This document shows, piece after piece, positions 1-13,330 of a stretch of DNA of 64,000 bases. The DNA is taken from assembly GCA_900660155.1 (NCBI GenBank), contig CABFPE010000041.1:2067544-2131543 (forward strand). The letters run 5' to 3'. The stretch's first letter is position 1. The number at the start of each line of letters is the position of its first letter. The notes beneath the pieces are model-generated. The model made no database searches. It was not told where the DNA came from and saw only the letters and a program-made list of their open reading frames with translations. A program made the translations under genes and the position numbers. Origin of the DNA: Hofstenia miamia (lineage: Eukaryota > Xenacoelomorpha > Acoela > Hofsteniidae).

Positions 1-1106
1 TTGGTCAATGTTACTATGCCGTGATTGTGTGACTGTGACATAGATATATGTCTCAAGTACTCTAACATTGAAATTCCGTCAATGATAATTTGTTGCTTGT
101 ATCATATGGGAAACACACCGCATAGAGATTTTTATTTTGTTCTTGTGTGTATTCAAATGCTTCGTTTGTATAATGATATTCTCCTTAACGATTTTATAGT
201 ATTTTGTCGCTTGGCTCGCTTATAGGAGACAATGTTAGCGGAAGTGTAAACAAAATTTAAAACCTTTATTCAAACGCAACATTTAGAAAAAAATTCCTTT
301 TTGCTTTTCTTAACTTGCAAGATAAGACTCCATTGTAAATTTGATTAAAATAGCCAATGCTGAAATCTATGCATGCTATTAAATTTGAGATATAATTTGC
401 AACATATTACTCAAGGATAATCGTTGAGTCGTCACGAGTATTCATTGCAGGCTGCAGATGGCATGATGGATTTTAAGCAAACTAGAAAAATATCGTACTG
501 TGCTTAGAGTTGAAATATTGTGGTCTCAATCTATCACTAAACGTCTGCTTGTACTGAAATCAACGCCAAGAGATAAAGAACTTAATATTTTTGGGAACTG
601 TTGTTAGTTCTGATTTAATAACGGTTTTCAAAAGCATGTTTTGATATTTTAATCTCATTGTTATCGGATTTATATTTCACTATGTATTATGGGCACTTCA
701 TTAGGCAAGTTCAACACGAACGTACTCAATATGTGAAATGTTTTTGTTATCATCTCATGTTAAAATAAAGTTCTATTTTCCGCTAATTTCCAGGAGTAGT
801 GATTTTCTCACCTTTTTGTTAATTCAATTATCGCTTTGTCTAATTTTATTGCATCTAACGGTTTTAGTGAAGAAGCTTCTTTTATTTAATTATCTTTGCT
901 GCAGTTGGCTTTGCTAAAATTTTTATGATTAGCAAAGAGCTTTTTTATTTACTAATGTATTTTCCTTTTCACTGTTTTGTATGTTTAGAAGGTTATCATA
1001 ACCCAAATTTAATATTTCCATAATATATTTCGTTTTCACTTTTCATTAGTTTCTCCGTAAATGTTTCTTTAAAGATTTAAGCTTAACTTATTTTAAATAG
1101 CAATCC

Positions 1107-1108
<2 letters not shown>
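1..1108. other. Intergenic, nothing recognised
   Basis: AT-rich sequence with only short chance ORFs. No domain, RNA gene or repeat structure was recognised. Confidence 0.6.

Positions 1109-1139
<31 letters not shown>
1109..1139. repeat. TA microsatellite
   Basis: An uninterrupted AT dinucleotide run of about 31 bases. Confidence 0.95.
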
Positions 1140-1143
<4 letters not shown>

Positions 1144-1587
1144 TATTCATAAACAACGTGCTGATCATTTGCTGAATAAACTTAGTTTATTTTTTAACAC
1201 GCATATGCATCTATTCATATACAAAATACGTTTTCTACGCGTAGCTCCCCTCTTAGCAACAAAAAAATGCACAGTAACAAAGTGTTTATCAGTCGATGGG
1301 AAATTCAGTTTTCTATAAGTTAAATGAAAGTAGGCAACATTGCCTCAAGACCGAACAACTTTCAAAAATCTGTCCTGAAATGTGTCCATCAAAATCTGCA
1401 TTTTTAAGGTAATTTTTCTTTGGACTCCAGCAAATATTACTTCAGTTTTTGAATATTTTTTGGATTTTCTATTCCTTCATGACCCCCAAACATTTTGTAT
1501 CGGTGAAAGGTCCAGTAAGTTGGCAGATCACTGAAAAATTTGCAAATATTTTCCACTGAAAAAATTTTGGGTATGTCTTGAAGAATG

Positions 1588-1588
1588 N

Positions 1589-1619
<31 letters not shown>
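1588..1619. repeat. TA microsatellite beginning at a single N
   Basis: An N at 1588 is followed by an AT run, just before the hAT-like element at 1628. Confidence 0.95.
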
Positions 1620-1620
<1 letters not shown>

Positions 1621-1627
1621 TTTGCAT

Positions 1628-2025
1628 TAGAGATAAGTGCGGTGCGGTGTACCGCGGTATCGATTTACACAATTGCGGTAGTTAGCGATCGAATAAAAGT
1701 TATGTAGATAACGTGTTTTGTTTTAAGATTTAATATCTCAAAAAACTGTTTCTGAAGCAAAACTAAGAAATTTCACATTCAAGATATTGAGAGGAATTTT
1801 ACATATTTCATGAAAAATTTGATACTATTCTAATAACATTGAACTACATAACAAAATACCCAAGAAGTTTTCTTTGAAATTATCCACGAATGATGTATAA
1901 CCCTGATACAACGATTCAGAAATTGCTCTTTGCTTACAAAGATAAAAATTGCCATTGTTGCGTTATACCGCGGTAAAAGTTGATTTATTGAGGTTGGTTG
2001 TAGTTAGTTACCGCGTTCATCTCTA
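1628..2025. mobile_element. hAT-like non-autonomous element (MITE)
   Basis: The ends are inverted: TAGAGATAAGTGCGGT at the left and TAGAGATGAACGCGGT when the right end is read on the - strand. The flanking 8-mers CTTTGCAT and CTGTGTAT agree at 6 of 8. Subterminal GCGGT/ACCGCGGTAT repeats lie near both ends. The 398-bp interior has no ORF of note. TAGAGATG-type ends and 8-bp duplications are hAT features. Confidence 0.55.
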
Positions 2026-2033
2026 CTGTGTAT

Positions 2034-5000
2034 ATATAATTTGACGTTTTACTTGTTGAAAAGCATTTCTACATTAGCTTGGCGGTTTCATGCTGACCTG
2101 TTGACTTTTCTCCTTTCTTTGATGTTGAAGCATGCACTAGTTTTTAATAAATGTCTTTATATCAATTCAACAAGACTTTTGAAATAAAAGTGACCCCTGC
2201 GAAATATTTCCTTCGGGGGCAATAAACGTTGGTAGAACATAGGTAGTCACGTTTAATGATAACATGGTACTTCATTTCGATTTACTTTATAAGACTTTTT
2301 AATTGCACATTAAAATTGCCCCAGTTGCTGAATTGTAACGAACGTACTAATATACGTTTCTGCACAGTGATTTATATGGACTTGGAAGTACTTTCAAATT
2401 TTCTTTATTTTTAAATGGGGTTTGTTATAATAATAGGGAGGCTAATCATAAGAATTAAGTAAACCAGAAATATTGATAAACTTTGAAAAAACCTATTAAT
2501 TTACTAAAGATGTATTTCGACCACGAATTTCCATTAAATGTCAGAATCTCTGCTTACTACAACTAAGCTGCAAAATAAGATCATGTGTTTTGAGAGAGTC
2601 ATGATAGACATGTGTAGCTGACCAAGGGCCCCATTAGGGAGGTTCATATCCCCCTGGAAACTAACAATAGTTCCATTTTGCGTACAATCATTTCAATTCA
2701 CATAATTGTCCAGAAACTACAAGCGTATAAAATTGCGAAAATCATTCTCTTCTTGATGGAACACATTATTTCTCTAATATAGAATATTTCGATTTGAAAC
2801 TTTGATTTTTCTTTAATGTTGTAAATTCTTAGGATATAATTCTTAGCATTCGCAATAATTGATATCAGTCTTACTTCTTTAGTGTTTTTTAATTAAATAT
2901 TCTTGCTTAGTATGGTTTGTAAACACCTGGCTCTATCTTATTGACTGCTAATCTCGAAATAATCTTCTTACTTGGATAAATTCGGGCTTGTAATATTGTT
3001 TTTGGCGAATGTTAGGATAGCAACTTCGATTTAAACAATTCATGAATTTAGCAGTCATTAACGAACTATGTATTTTGCAGACGAGTAATATGTAAATTGT
3101 CATTTCTTCAGATCTATTCAATATTTCGACAAGTTGAAAACAGCTGATAAATAAAATCTATTGCTAATTATTGGCCTTTTTTATGTATAGTTGCGGACTT
3201 GTTGAAAGGGACAATAATATTAGGACTGGATGTAAAAAAAATAATAGACTGTTTTTTGAAATCTTCACTGAATGAAAATTAGATAGTGTTACTATTAGTA
3301 GCTGTTGAACCCGACCCAATTGAGATTTAGTGCATGCCTGAAACTTAACCGTACCAACCTCACATGATCCTACGTTTGACTACTTATTTATTATCTACAA
3401 CCAGCAACAAAATATCACAAAATTATTATTTGTTCTTTGCCTTTGAATGATTATCTGTTATTTTTACGTATGTGATAATAAAACAATTTCCTCCCTAACC
3501 TGTCTGAACGTTTACTCCCCTGCCTGATTCAACAACCGAAATCAGTTACTTCGGGTACTTGACGTAGCTCGAATGCAAACTGCAGTTTGGATCAGTTTGA
3601 AACGATCTTTCGCGGCTTGAGACATATATGACGCGAGCGTTTCACCTCAATGCTGTCTAACAGGTAAATTCCAACCAAATATACTCCTTTGTAGTGGTAA
3701 TAGACTTAAATCCAAAGATTTGCATGAATTTTTTCATGATTCACAATTTTGTTCCAAACGTTTATCATCTCAATTTAGGTACAAAACGTTTCTATAAAAC
3801 TGTCAAATTTATTGACAACGAATTATGGGGACACATTGCAATTACAAAATGATTTGTTTATGAATTGATTATTCAGTTACAGAGGGTTTATTCCCAAAAA
3901 TATGGTTTTACTGCCAATAGTCAGTTCCACCGAATATTACAACTTCATCCTCTTGAGATTTGGAATCATTCACCATCCATATTCCATTCATTACCGTGTA
4001 CTACGCAATTGTTCTATTCTCGTGATCAAAAGAGTAGAAATAGTTGGTAAATCGACCGACGTTTCTAAAAAGTTGTACATTTCGAAAATTATCAATTTAG
4101 GTAATAAAAGCTGTTTTAGGTGTTTAAGCTATTATATCAGCCCTGGCTATGACACTAATTGAATTAATGAATTAAATCACGCATGAATTCGTAGATATAC
4201 ATGTTTGATAAATAGTTTTATTTTAAGTTTATAATAAATCAGTTATATTTTCTGAAATGAATAGGGTGCATGAAGTGGTATTACTGAGATCGCCCCCAAA
4301 TTTATGTGCAAATTCCAAACGCATTTGCATTGAATATTCACACTTGCAAGACACACTCGATATATCGAATATCTGAAAACACCACAGTATAGAGAATTGG
4401 CTCTTCTATCATTTTCATCTTAAATTCTCCCTGCACCGTACCACCTTTGCGTAGTGTCAGAGGGTCCCACGCTTATGACGCGTCGACCATTGACTCTGCA
4501 TACTGCGCACCTGAATTAAACATGAATAGACTATTTACCTAAAACAAAAGAGATTTAGTTATTGCTGCAATGGGATGTAGGCTGTCCTGTTTTTCTGAAC
4601 ATTAGGTATGGAAAGTTTTTCAAAAAATGGATTCTTCAGTGAAAAAATAGTTAAGTTTTTCACGCACTTCAGTCACAAAAATAATTTTTGATGCATGCTT
4701 TGCCATAAAACGGGAGCACATTTCACCATAGATGTGTTCATATTCAAAATTCTTAATAGTTTTAGAGAACAATATTTGACAATGTGAACAAAACTGAGTG
4801 TTGCCTTTCCAATGTAATAAAATTGCTTTATGGCGATCATTTTATAGCGATCTTTTTTAAAACGACCAAATTTGATGAGTGATCACTAGGGGTATTCCAA
4901 AATTTATTTTTTCGAGGTTTAGTGCGGAATAGTGGAGAAATGGTATAAAAATAATATCAATAATAAAATTTCGCGCGATTTATTAAGTTTTGTCACGCCC

Positions 5001-5305
5001 TTTCTTCATTTAAATAAGCAGTATAAAGCACGTCTGTTATTGTTATTGTAAATATAGAATTTAATTACTAAGTTGCTTTAATATACTTATTAGTTAGCTA
5101 AACAGGGAGGACGGCTGTTCCCACTTCCCTCTCACCCCCATCCACCCCTGATTATAACCCCATTTTCAAAAACTATCTAAGCTTTATATGAATATTGAAA
5201 TATCAATGAATTTTAGTGGTTTTCATAACGTAAAAACCCTTACTTTCAAGGTTTTCTGCTACCCATAAATGAAAAGAGTTTTAAAAATACTAGCATTAGC
5301 TGTCA

Positions 5306-5348
<43 letters not shown>

Positions 5349-6480
5349 TGATTCAATTTTACATAAATTNGATTTAACCACAGCCCATTCAAATTTTCCA
5401 GGACTGCACTTGCTCTAAGAAATCACGATATTACAAAATAGGTCTAACTGTTAAAAGGCCGTTAAATTAATTTAAAAAACTTTCTATAACCACAAATATT
5501 ATTGGTTGATTTATGGCTTATGTGTATGAAACTTATAATACCTTGAATTGAGATTATTGTTAAGAAATTTTTACTTTAATGGAGCATATTGCTTTCTATT
5601 CAATATCATGAGCTAAAATTACTGAAAAATTGATAAAATGATATAAAAATACTCGAAAACATCATATACGAAAGATACACATGGATTCCATTAATGATCT
5701 TCACTGGCTTCAACTGGTTGGGAGAATTGGATACGAATAAATTTGCCAGTAAGACTTTGCAATTAGAAAAACGGTAGGCTTCAAAGTAAAGGCTGATTTT
5801 TTGTTGCAACAATTACCAGATATTTAGTCTTATGTTCAGCAAATTTGGTGATTTTTGCCAATACTTGGGTGTCTGTTTGGTTTTAAAATCAGATTTTGAT
5901 ACTTGCATCTATCTAGAGCTTTGTAACGCACTAGTGTTTTATCCAAAAGCAAATGAATACTTAAAATGTCATTGGAGCTTAAAATGTGTTGGTATATTGT
6001 TGTTTTAGATAAAATCATGCAGCTCAGAAGGCTATTGAGCTCATGGAGGACGTGGCAAAGTCAGCATCAACGCAATAATACACTTTAAATAAACAGTATA
6101 TTTGCTGCAATTTCACAAAATTACATCTAAAAACTGGCATTTTTTGTTTATAAAATACGCCTGCATAGAATTACTATAAAACTCCAAAATTAAGAGAGCA
6201 TGACGTTTTTTACGTTTAGTATTTTTCTTCGGTGTTCTTTAAGCATATTTTATAATTTCTTTACGTTTGGCACCCAAGCTTTCGCAAATTTACTAAAAAC
6301 ATGTTTTAGGAATAGCCTTAGGAGGCACTAGAAAAGAAACATTTTTTTGCATGAGTATTTTGGCATTTTGAACGTTGAATTTTAATGATGTTTTTTCATA
6401 TTTACCAGTTTGACACATAAAGTGCATGTATTGAATATTTCATGCAGCTATTAGCTATTCATCGAAGATAATTACTAAGT
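2034..6480. other. Intergenic, nothing recognised
   Basis: AT-rich. Short ORFs (for example 3865-4162, 5606-6018) show no protein-like pattern. One TA microsatellite is listed separately. Confidence 0.55.
5311..5370. repeat. TA microsatellite and nearby single N
   Basis: An AT run covers 5311-5349, and one N lies at 5370, a probable assembly join. Confidence 0.9.
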
Positions 6481-6490
6481 GAGTTATAAA

Positions 6491-6664
6491 TTGTGATGGA
6501 TGCGGTCCGGTTAACCCGATCAGGTTAAAACCGGTTAAATCGATCCGGTCCGGTTAAATCAGGTTAAGCTACAGGAGCCGGTTAATCAGGTTAATCATTT
6601 TTGATTTTCAAAATATTTTGATTACAATGATTGCGTTATTACAAAACAGTAGTAGTGGTGGGAN

Positions 6665-6697
<33 letters not shown>

Positions 6698-6895
6698 TTT
6701 TACAAATAATAAACCAATTTGATTTGGACACATAGGAATAAGAATATTTTTCTTTTTAATTTTAAAATGAATATTGACGTTTATAACCAAGCAAACACTA
6801 ATTTTAGAGGTCAGATTAAAGCCTTTATAACCGATTAGGTTGAGAAGAAATCCGGTCCGTTTAATCCGGTTAAAGTGTATTGAAACCCACAGCAC
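6491..6895. mobile_element. Candidate hAT-like element with GGTTAA subterminal clusters
   Basis: Seven GGTTAA copies lie in 86 bp (6509-6594), several within GGTCCGGTTAA, and the same motif returns at 6852-6873. The right end read inverted begins TAGTGCTGTGGGTTTC, a hAT-type end. The left terminus is not clear and no good target duplication was found. A TA microsatellite with an N sits in the middle. Confidence 0.35.
6664..6697. repeat. TA microsatellite at a single N
   Basis: An N at 6664 is followed by a TA run inside the GGTTAA-bounded element. Confidence 0.9.
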
Positions 6896-7292
6896 TAATA
6901 CAAACTCTCATCCTTACTTGCAGTAAAACATACTATTTCTTATCAATTGTGTACTTCCTATGAATAATCTATACAGCGTATAATTGAAAATTCCACAATA
7001 GCAATGCATGTAAATTTAATCAAATTCAGCTATGCAGATTGATGTGGTTAACTCACATGTTCTTCATTTAACTGCTGCCTTATTGGATTATAAGGGGATT
7101 TCATATTCGTTGTTGTTCAAGCATTAGAGCTACTGACATTTAGTTGTGTATTATACAAAAACACGTATTGAAATCTAACTTAATCACGGTTTAGTTTCAT
7201 GATCAGAGAGTAAAAATAGTCTTATTAATTCAAGAAGACTATCAATGATAGTCCATTGTTTATTGCTGGTACAATTTCTTTTTTTCGAGGCC

Positions 7293-7295
<3 letters not shown>

Positions 7296-7326
<31 letters not shown>

Positions 7327-7545
7327 NNNNNNNNNNNNNNNNNNNNNNNNNNNNNNNNNNNNNNNNNNNNNNNNNNNNNNNNNNNNNNNNNNNNNNNNNN
7401 NNNNNNNNNNNNNNNNNNNNNNNNNNNNNNNNNNNNNNNNNNNNNNNNNNNNNNNNNNNNNNNNNNNNNNNNNNNNNNNNNNNNNNNNNNNNNNNNNNNN
7501 NNNNNNNNNNNNNNNNNNNNNNNNNNNNNNNNNNNNNNNNNNNNN

Positions 7546-7575
<30 letters not shown>
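7296..7575. repeat. TA microsatellite containing a 219-N gap
   Basis: TA runs lie on both sides of the N block 7327-7545. Reading frames across it are meaningless. Confidence 0.95.
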
Positions 7576-7578
<3 letters not shown>

Positions 7579-7599
7579 TAAATAAATGTTTCGCACAAA

Positions 7600-10500
7600 A
7601 AACAATAACCTTCATAACGATAAGTAAAAAAACCAAAAAACCTTTGAGAAAGCCTTTTATAGAAACAATATGGGAACTAAAGCAACTGTGTGTGCTTCAG
7701 GCGCGGTTTTACAAAAATTATCCAAATATATTAAGTTGCTGGTCTTTATGTGAATCTTGTGATAAAAACAAATTTTCAGTGGTTTTCATAAAATATAACC
7801 AATTTTTTTCAAAAAAAAAATCTGCTTTCCCTTGAATAAAAAGCGTGTTAAAAAGACTAATTCTCAAGTGTATAAATATATTCCTTAATGTTTTTGTGGA
7901 GAACCTCATCGGCCATTGAACTTTTTGTAAAATTATGATGAGATTTTCTTTAATTTGCAAATAAGTAATAGGTTTATAATAAGTTTGTTTAAAATGTTCT
8001 AGGTTTGCACCTGATCTGCGTTAGTTCTTATGCTTTTTAAAATGATTTTATATAAATGTATATGTTGACGCTTTGTGACAGGAAACACTTGATTTGATCT
8101 ACAAAGCGCCAAATTATTTATCGGCCCTTTGTCAATATAATTCTGTTACAATGTGCCAATTCATCAAAATTTTGCTATAATTCTCAGAATAATAAGTTTT
8201 TGAATTGGATCATGTATGTACGTCTTTGCTCTAAATGTTATTATATGGAAGGTTTAAAGTTGTATATTGTATTGTATCGTTATAAATTACTTGAACAGAT
8301 TCCTTTAGTGATATGTTTTCGCAACTTATGACACTAAACGGAATTCCGACATCAGTTTCTTTTACCATCTATTTCGTCAAATAGGGTCAGTGTCGGTAAA
8401 TAAAACAATGTGCCTGGAGATATATTCCTTTCGCCGAAAAGCCGATTATAAATTTGTTTACGGGATAAAAAATATGCTATAAAATTGTTTATTAACTTTT
8501 TTGCAGATTTGTGAGGTGTGAACCCTGGCGGGATAATTTTTCGGCTGGCGATTATGGCTGAGAGAGTGGGTATATTAAGTTGGATAATCGGAAATTGATG
8601 ATTCGCCGCTCACAGCTATTAACGTCTTTTTTAATAAGTTTTTAATTTGATCACTGATTAGCGATAGTGGATACTTAATTGTGAAAGCTCTTGATCATTT
8701 TTGAACTTTCTCTCCTTTTCCACTTGTAATTTTGCCAGCGGCCATTTCCCATGCATGTGGAACTTTGTTGTCCCAACGCATCCAATCGGGCTGTATTGAC
8801 ACGCGTGTTAATCAGATGCCTATACTCAATCAAATTAATGGCACCCACTTTTTCTCGCACTTCATTAACGCTGAAAGTAAGGTGCGCTTTCTCCAACATT
8901 GAATCACGACATTTAAATTTCTATGGGAAATGGACATGGAGTTTGTGTATTGTCTACTTGATTTTAATAACAAAGCATTGAGTAAAGCCAAAAATTTAAT
9001 GTCATGTGATTACGGATTTAGAGCCAACCATTTATATTTTTTGAAAGTGTTTGTCGAAATTTACTCGGTAACGTAAAAATAGACATCGTCGATATTTTTG
9101 ATATCTACGATATGGTGAAAAGTTCGTTTTATGTAGTTTGTAACATAAATATTGTTAAGTGTACAAAGTGCGTCGGTAAGACCAATTTTATTTATAGTAT
9201 GTACATACACATAAACTCAAATTTCATTATTCCACTTTATGTTTGTACTTGATTTCATGTTGACGAATGTAAATCCTCATTTATGGTGATAGTTTCAAAA
9301 TATTTTCTTGAAATTTTCTTGACATATAGGCGTTTTAAAATTCGAAAAAGAATTTCTTGCTTGTTTAGTTGTGTAGAGTACACTGAAATGGCTCCATAGT
9401 GCCGGCAATGGTTTTTCTTGGGAGAGATAGTCGTATTTGGTGAGAAACATAATTTTTTTCATTGATAAATTCAGAAGGTCTTTGTAAATGTTTTCACTAA
9501 TTTTCGTTTACAACGGAGAATTTTATTATCTTCAAAAATGTTGCTTTGCTTTCATCTCAGATTGTATTTTTTCTTATGCAACCAGAATAACTCTTATTGT
9601 GCAATGCATTTGGTCTTCCAATTTTCTAATGCATTTTAAAATTTTAAAAAGTGAAAATTCACCAGTTTCTTAGGTGATCTTTGCACACAGGCTTTAGTGT
9701 ATTTTTAGAACCACTTTTCTAACTTTTTGCTCACACAAGTTTTATTGCAGCTGGAGTAAATCTTCTCGTCCAAATACTAGAATGAGGAAGTAGGTAGCTA
9801 CATATTAGCAGATATTGGAAGCTAAGGTTTGTTATTTTTTCTAAAAACACTTAAAATGTAATGACGTAAAGCTTCTTTTTTATGAAACGGAACTATTGAA
9901 AATTTAAGAGTGTACAAACTTTTGAAAAAGATGTTTTTAATGCTTAAAAGTCACTTGAAAATAATTGGATACCGAATAGAGTTGTGTTCTCATCCACCAT
10001 CTAATCCAAACAATTGCTGATCTCTACTTTTAATATATGAGACAATTCATAAATCTGTTTAGCTTAAAAAATTAGTTTCATAATTTCAAATAATTCTTAG
10101 TCAATTCATTCATTTGTATTTCATATGATGCAGGAGACCAATGTAAGTTTATATTTTCATTTATGGAGTTTTCACCCTGATTTTAAAGTTGCAGTATTTT
10201 GACTAGTGTGACCCAAGAAATGGTAGGGATTTAAATCTAGTGGTCCATGAAACACGTCGCATCCGTTGCTTGGCTTAAATGAAAATTCAAGTTTATTTAT
10301 TCGTTTCCAACACGTGGTGTCAGTGTGGAATTCCCGCCAGAAACCATCAGAGTGTGAAATAACACATTTCAAAACATTCTACACTTTCATATTAATATGA
10401 CAATGTTTGCTATGAAATATATGCCCGTGTTACCAGCAGGTTTCTCTGTGGATAGAATATTAGGTTTGCTTGCACAAACATACGCGCCTGACAGTAAATG

Positions 10501-12660
10501 ATGCACATGTAATTGAAACTATCTGACCATTAAGCAATCCACTCAATTGAGTTAAATCTGAATTAGATTTTGGAAGATCTAAAATTCAACTCAATCTTTT
10601 GTATTTAAATTATAATTTCATAACGATGTGTTGATTAATTCCCAATTTTAATATTGCGAGATCTAGCTACGTTCTAAGCTTTCATCTTATCTTCATTTTC
10701 ACATAATTTACAATAGCAGTTTAAGATAGTTTTGAATATAAAAAAATTTTGAATATGTATCTTGGGATTCTCGCTGTGTTTAATTGACAATATTTTTTAT
10801 TTAGAAAAGATTTTCAACTTCAAAATGGAAGCAATTGCAATCAATTTTTTTGAAATATAACAATTTTATTATTTTTTGTAATCAGAAATTTAATTTTGGT
10901 AAAATTTTGTTTTCAATCAATAGTGAGGCATTAATTTGAAATAAATAATTTTCTTTGACTTTGTTCAATAGGTTTTTAAATTTTAATAACATTGGGTTGA
11001 GAGTAATAGAGCCTTATTAATGGAAGTGTTGAAATCCAAACTGAAACGAATTGAATTAACTCATTATTTCCCTGAACATTACGAAACTTTATCTGTTTTT
11101 ACTTTATAGTTGTGAAAAGACATATATCTACGGTTTATAAAAACTCTCAAGTACTTTGTTAAATATTTTAGAGATTCAAGTTCTCTTTAAAAACATTTAA
11201 CAGCTATTGTAATCACACCATTGTGTATCTGTAACATAAATGCCAAGCAAACACAAAGAAATTGTATTATTAAGGATTTTCGTTAAGACATTTCAGATTT
11301 GTAAAAAAGGTTGCAGCAAAAAAACGTGAATTTTTTTAAAACAGGTTTTATTCATTTCTTATATTTTTGAGTTTTTTGAATGGATTTCTAACTCAAGAGA
11401 CTTGTATCATATCAAATTGCAGTTTTATTTTGTGATAAAATTTCCTTTGAGTAATTTTTAACCGTTGTGGTTCATAAATAAACTTCGAAATTGCTTAAAG
11501 AAACATGTTTTATATTTTGAAAAGTTTAGCCACTTAAATGTTTTTGTTTTGTCACACGGGGAGTAAAAAAATTATAAATTTTTTGATTAAATTCAAAGTT
11601 TTTCTAGATTTTCTTAATATGCAGCTACGAGAAATTTAAAGCATTTTTGATTAGCAATGTGTAAATAATTATATTTATTCGAATGCACAACCCGTTCATC
11701 TCATATGTGACTTTATTTTTTCTATGTCAAATAGTTTACAGACGTTGAATTAAATTTTTGAATTTTATGCATATTTCTTTTAGAATCATTGTTGCTATAC
11801 ATTATAAATATATAGCATTTATAATTTCTTTTGAATTATATGACTTTGCCAACGAATGCAGATTGCATTGAATGTGTGTTTCTAATCGCCAACTCAATAT
11901 TTGTTAGCACTCACTTGTCGATGGTGTTAAAATGAGATGTGTGATTTACTTGATGTGCGGTTAGTTCATATATTATTGAATGGGAGAGTGGAACATATAT
12001 TAATTTGCGCACTGGGTGTTTCTTCAAGTGATGCAATTTACAATTTATTTTGATGTCTAACATTTTCCTTAAAGAATTTTCTTTTGTCGACCGTGTCCAC
12101 TCAACACTCTGGCGGTGCTCTTCCCATGCGCGTCGTTCCCGCCAAATCCCCCGGTTTTAATAAATTTTCGATTTACGCCAATATCGCGATCATTCAAGCC
12201 CGACAATAGCGCTCTCTTTGTCACCTGGTTTAATTCGCTAGCAAAAATTTAAACCTATTGTTTTCTCCTGCGTTGATTCGCAACCTCTCTCTACCGAATT
12301 TCTGAGTGAATATCGTTAATACTTGCACCTGGTCTTTGGTTGTTTTATTAAGTTTTCGCAATCCATGGTTATTTTAATCAATGCTTAGCCAATTCAAGCA
12401 ATTATCTACTATTCAAGTTATTTTTAAACTTTGGGAAATTTGCAATACAATCTAAAAACTTTTGCTAGAACATTTGTCAATAAGTTAGATAAAAAGTTTT
12501 GGTTACTTTACTATGTATATCAACAGATAAATTCATGCATTTTTGCATTCAGTTATACAATCCATTGCAAAATAAGTTTCCAAGAATGTATTTTGGCGTG
12601 AAGCTTTTGTTAAGAACAAATACTAGATCATTCAAAGAAATGTAAAATCGTTTTTCTTAA
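7600..12660. other. Gene-poor region with two less AT-rich patches
   Basis: No coding exon is recognised. Patches at about 8680-8900 and 12090-12310 have clearly more G, C and CpG than the surroundings and could be regulatory sequence for the developmental gene downstream. Confidence 0.4.
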
Positions 12661-13330
12661 ATGGTGCCAATTATGGTATGGCACCATTCCATTTTGTACC
12701 ATATTATGGATGCCATAATGATATAGTAGAAAAAAATGTATGTCATTATAGATGGTAAACTTTAAAATAAGGCCATAATGGAAATTCATAAATATATTGT
12801 TACATATACAGATTTTTTATTTTTTTTCAAACATATTGTTAAATTTACTGTCATATATCTTATATTTATAACAATTGAATAGGTAAATATTTTAAATAAT
12901 TGTTTAGTGCAAAAATCATTTAGATAAGATAACAACTTTTGGGTGTTGCAAAAGTTTAGGAAGTAGCTTCCGCAGATCGTAAATAAATACTAAAGATGAA
13001 GTTCTTTCTCAATTGTAATAGTACATTGCAAACAAATACTGACGATTAATTTTATTTCCTATTTTTAATGTTTGCGCCTAATAAAGCCTGTTTTATTCGA
13101 AAATATAAAATAGTTTTTTAATTTCAAAATTTGTTTCTGAGTATTTTAAAATTGTTCTGCGACCTATTGAATTGCGTGTGCCTTGTGATATCCGGAAAAT
13201 TTCCTATTACACAAAATTGCAGCTTGCAATTTGCTCTTTATTTTTCTAAATATTATGGTCATAATGTATGGTCGAAATTTAAAATATGCTTAAAAAATTA
13301 CCATATATGGCCATACCATAATCGGCACAT
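12661..13330. mobile_element. Non-autonomous TIR element
   Basis: The left end ATGGTGCCAATTATGGTATG and the right end read inverted ATGTGCCGATTATGGTATGG share a 20-bp arm with one gap and one mismatch. ATGG and ATGCCATAATG motifs recur inside both ends. No clear target duplication is seen. The interior is AT-rich with no recognisable coding sequence. Confidence 0.5.

Noticed and set aside
6509-6594. GGTTAA repeats as telomere-like sequence
   Set aside because: The copies are irregularly spaced and embedded in CCGG-containing sequence; they fit subterminal transposon motifs better.
7225-7636. Long reading frames on both strands
   Set aside because: They consist of Tyr-Ile repeats from the TA microsatellite and translated Ns.
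8675-8981. Overlapping 74- and 76-codon frames on both strands
   Set aside because: Neither shows a domain, and splice or start context is poor; the compositional patch is better treated as possible regulatory DNA.
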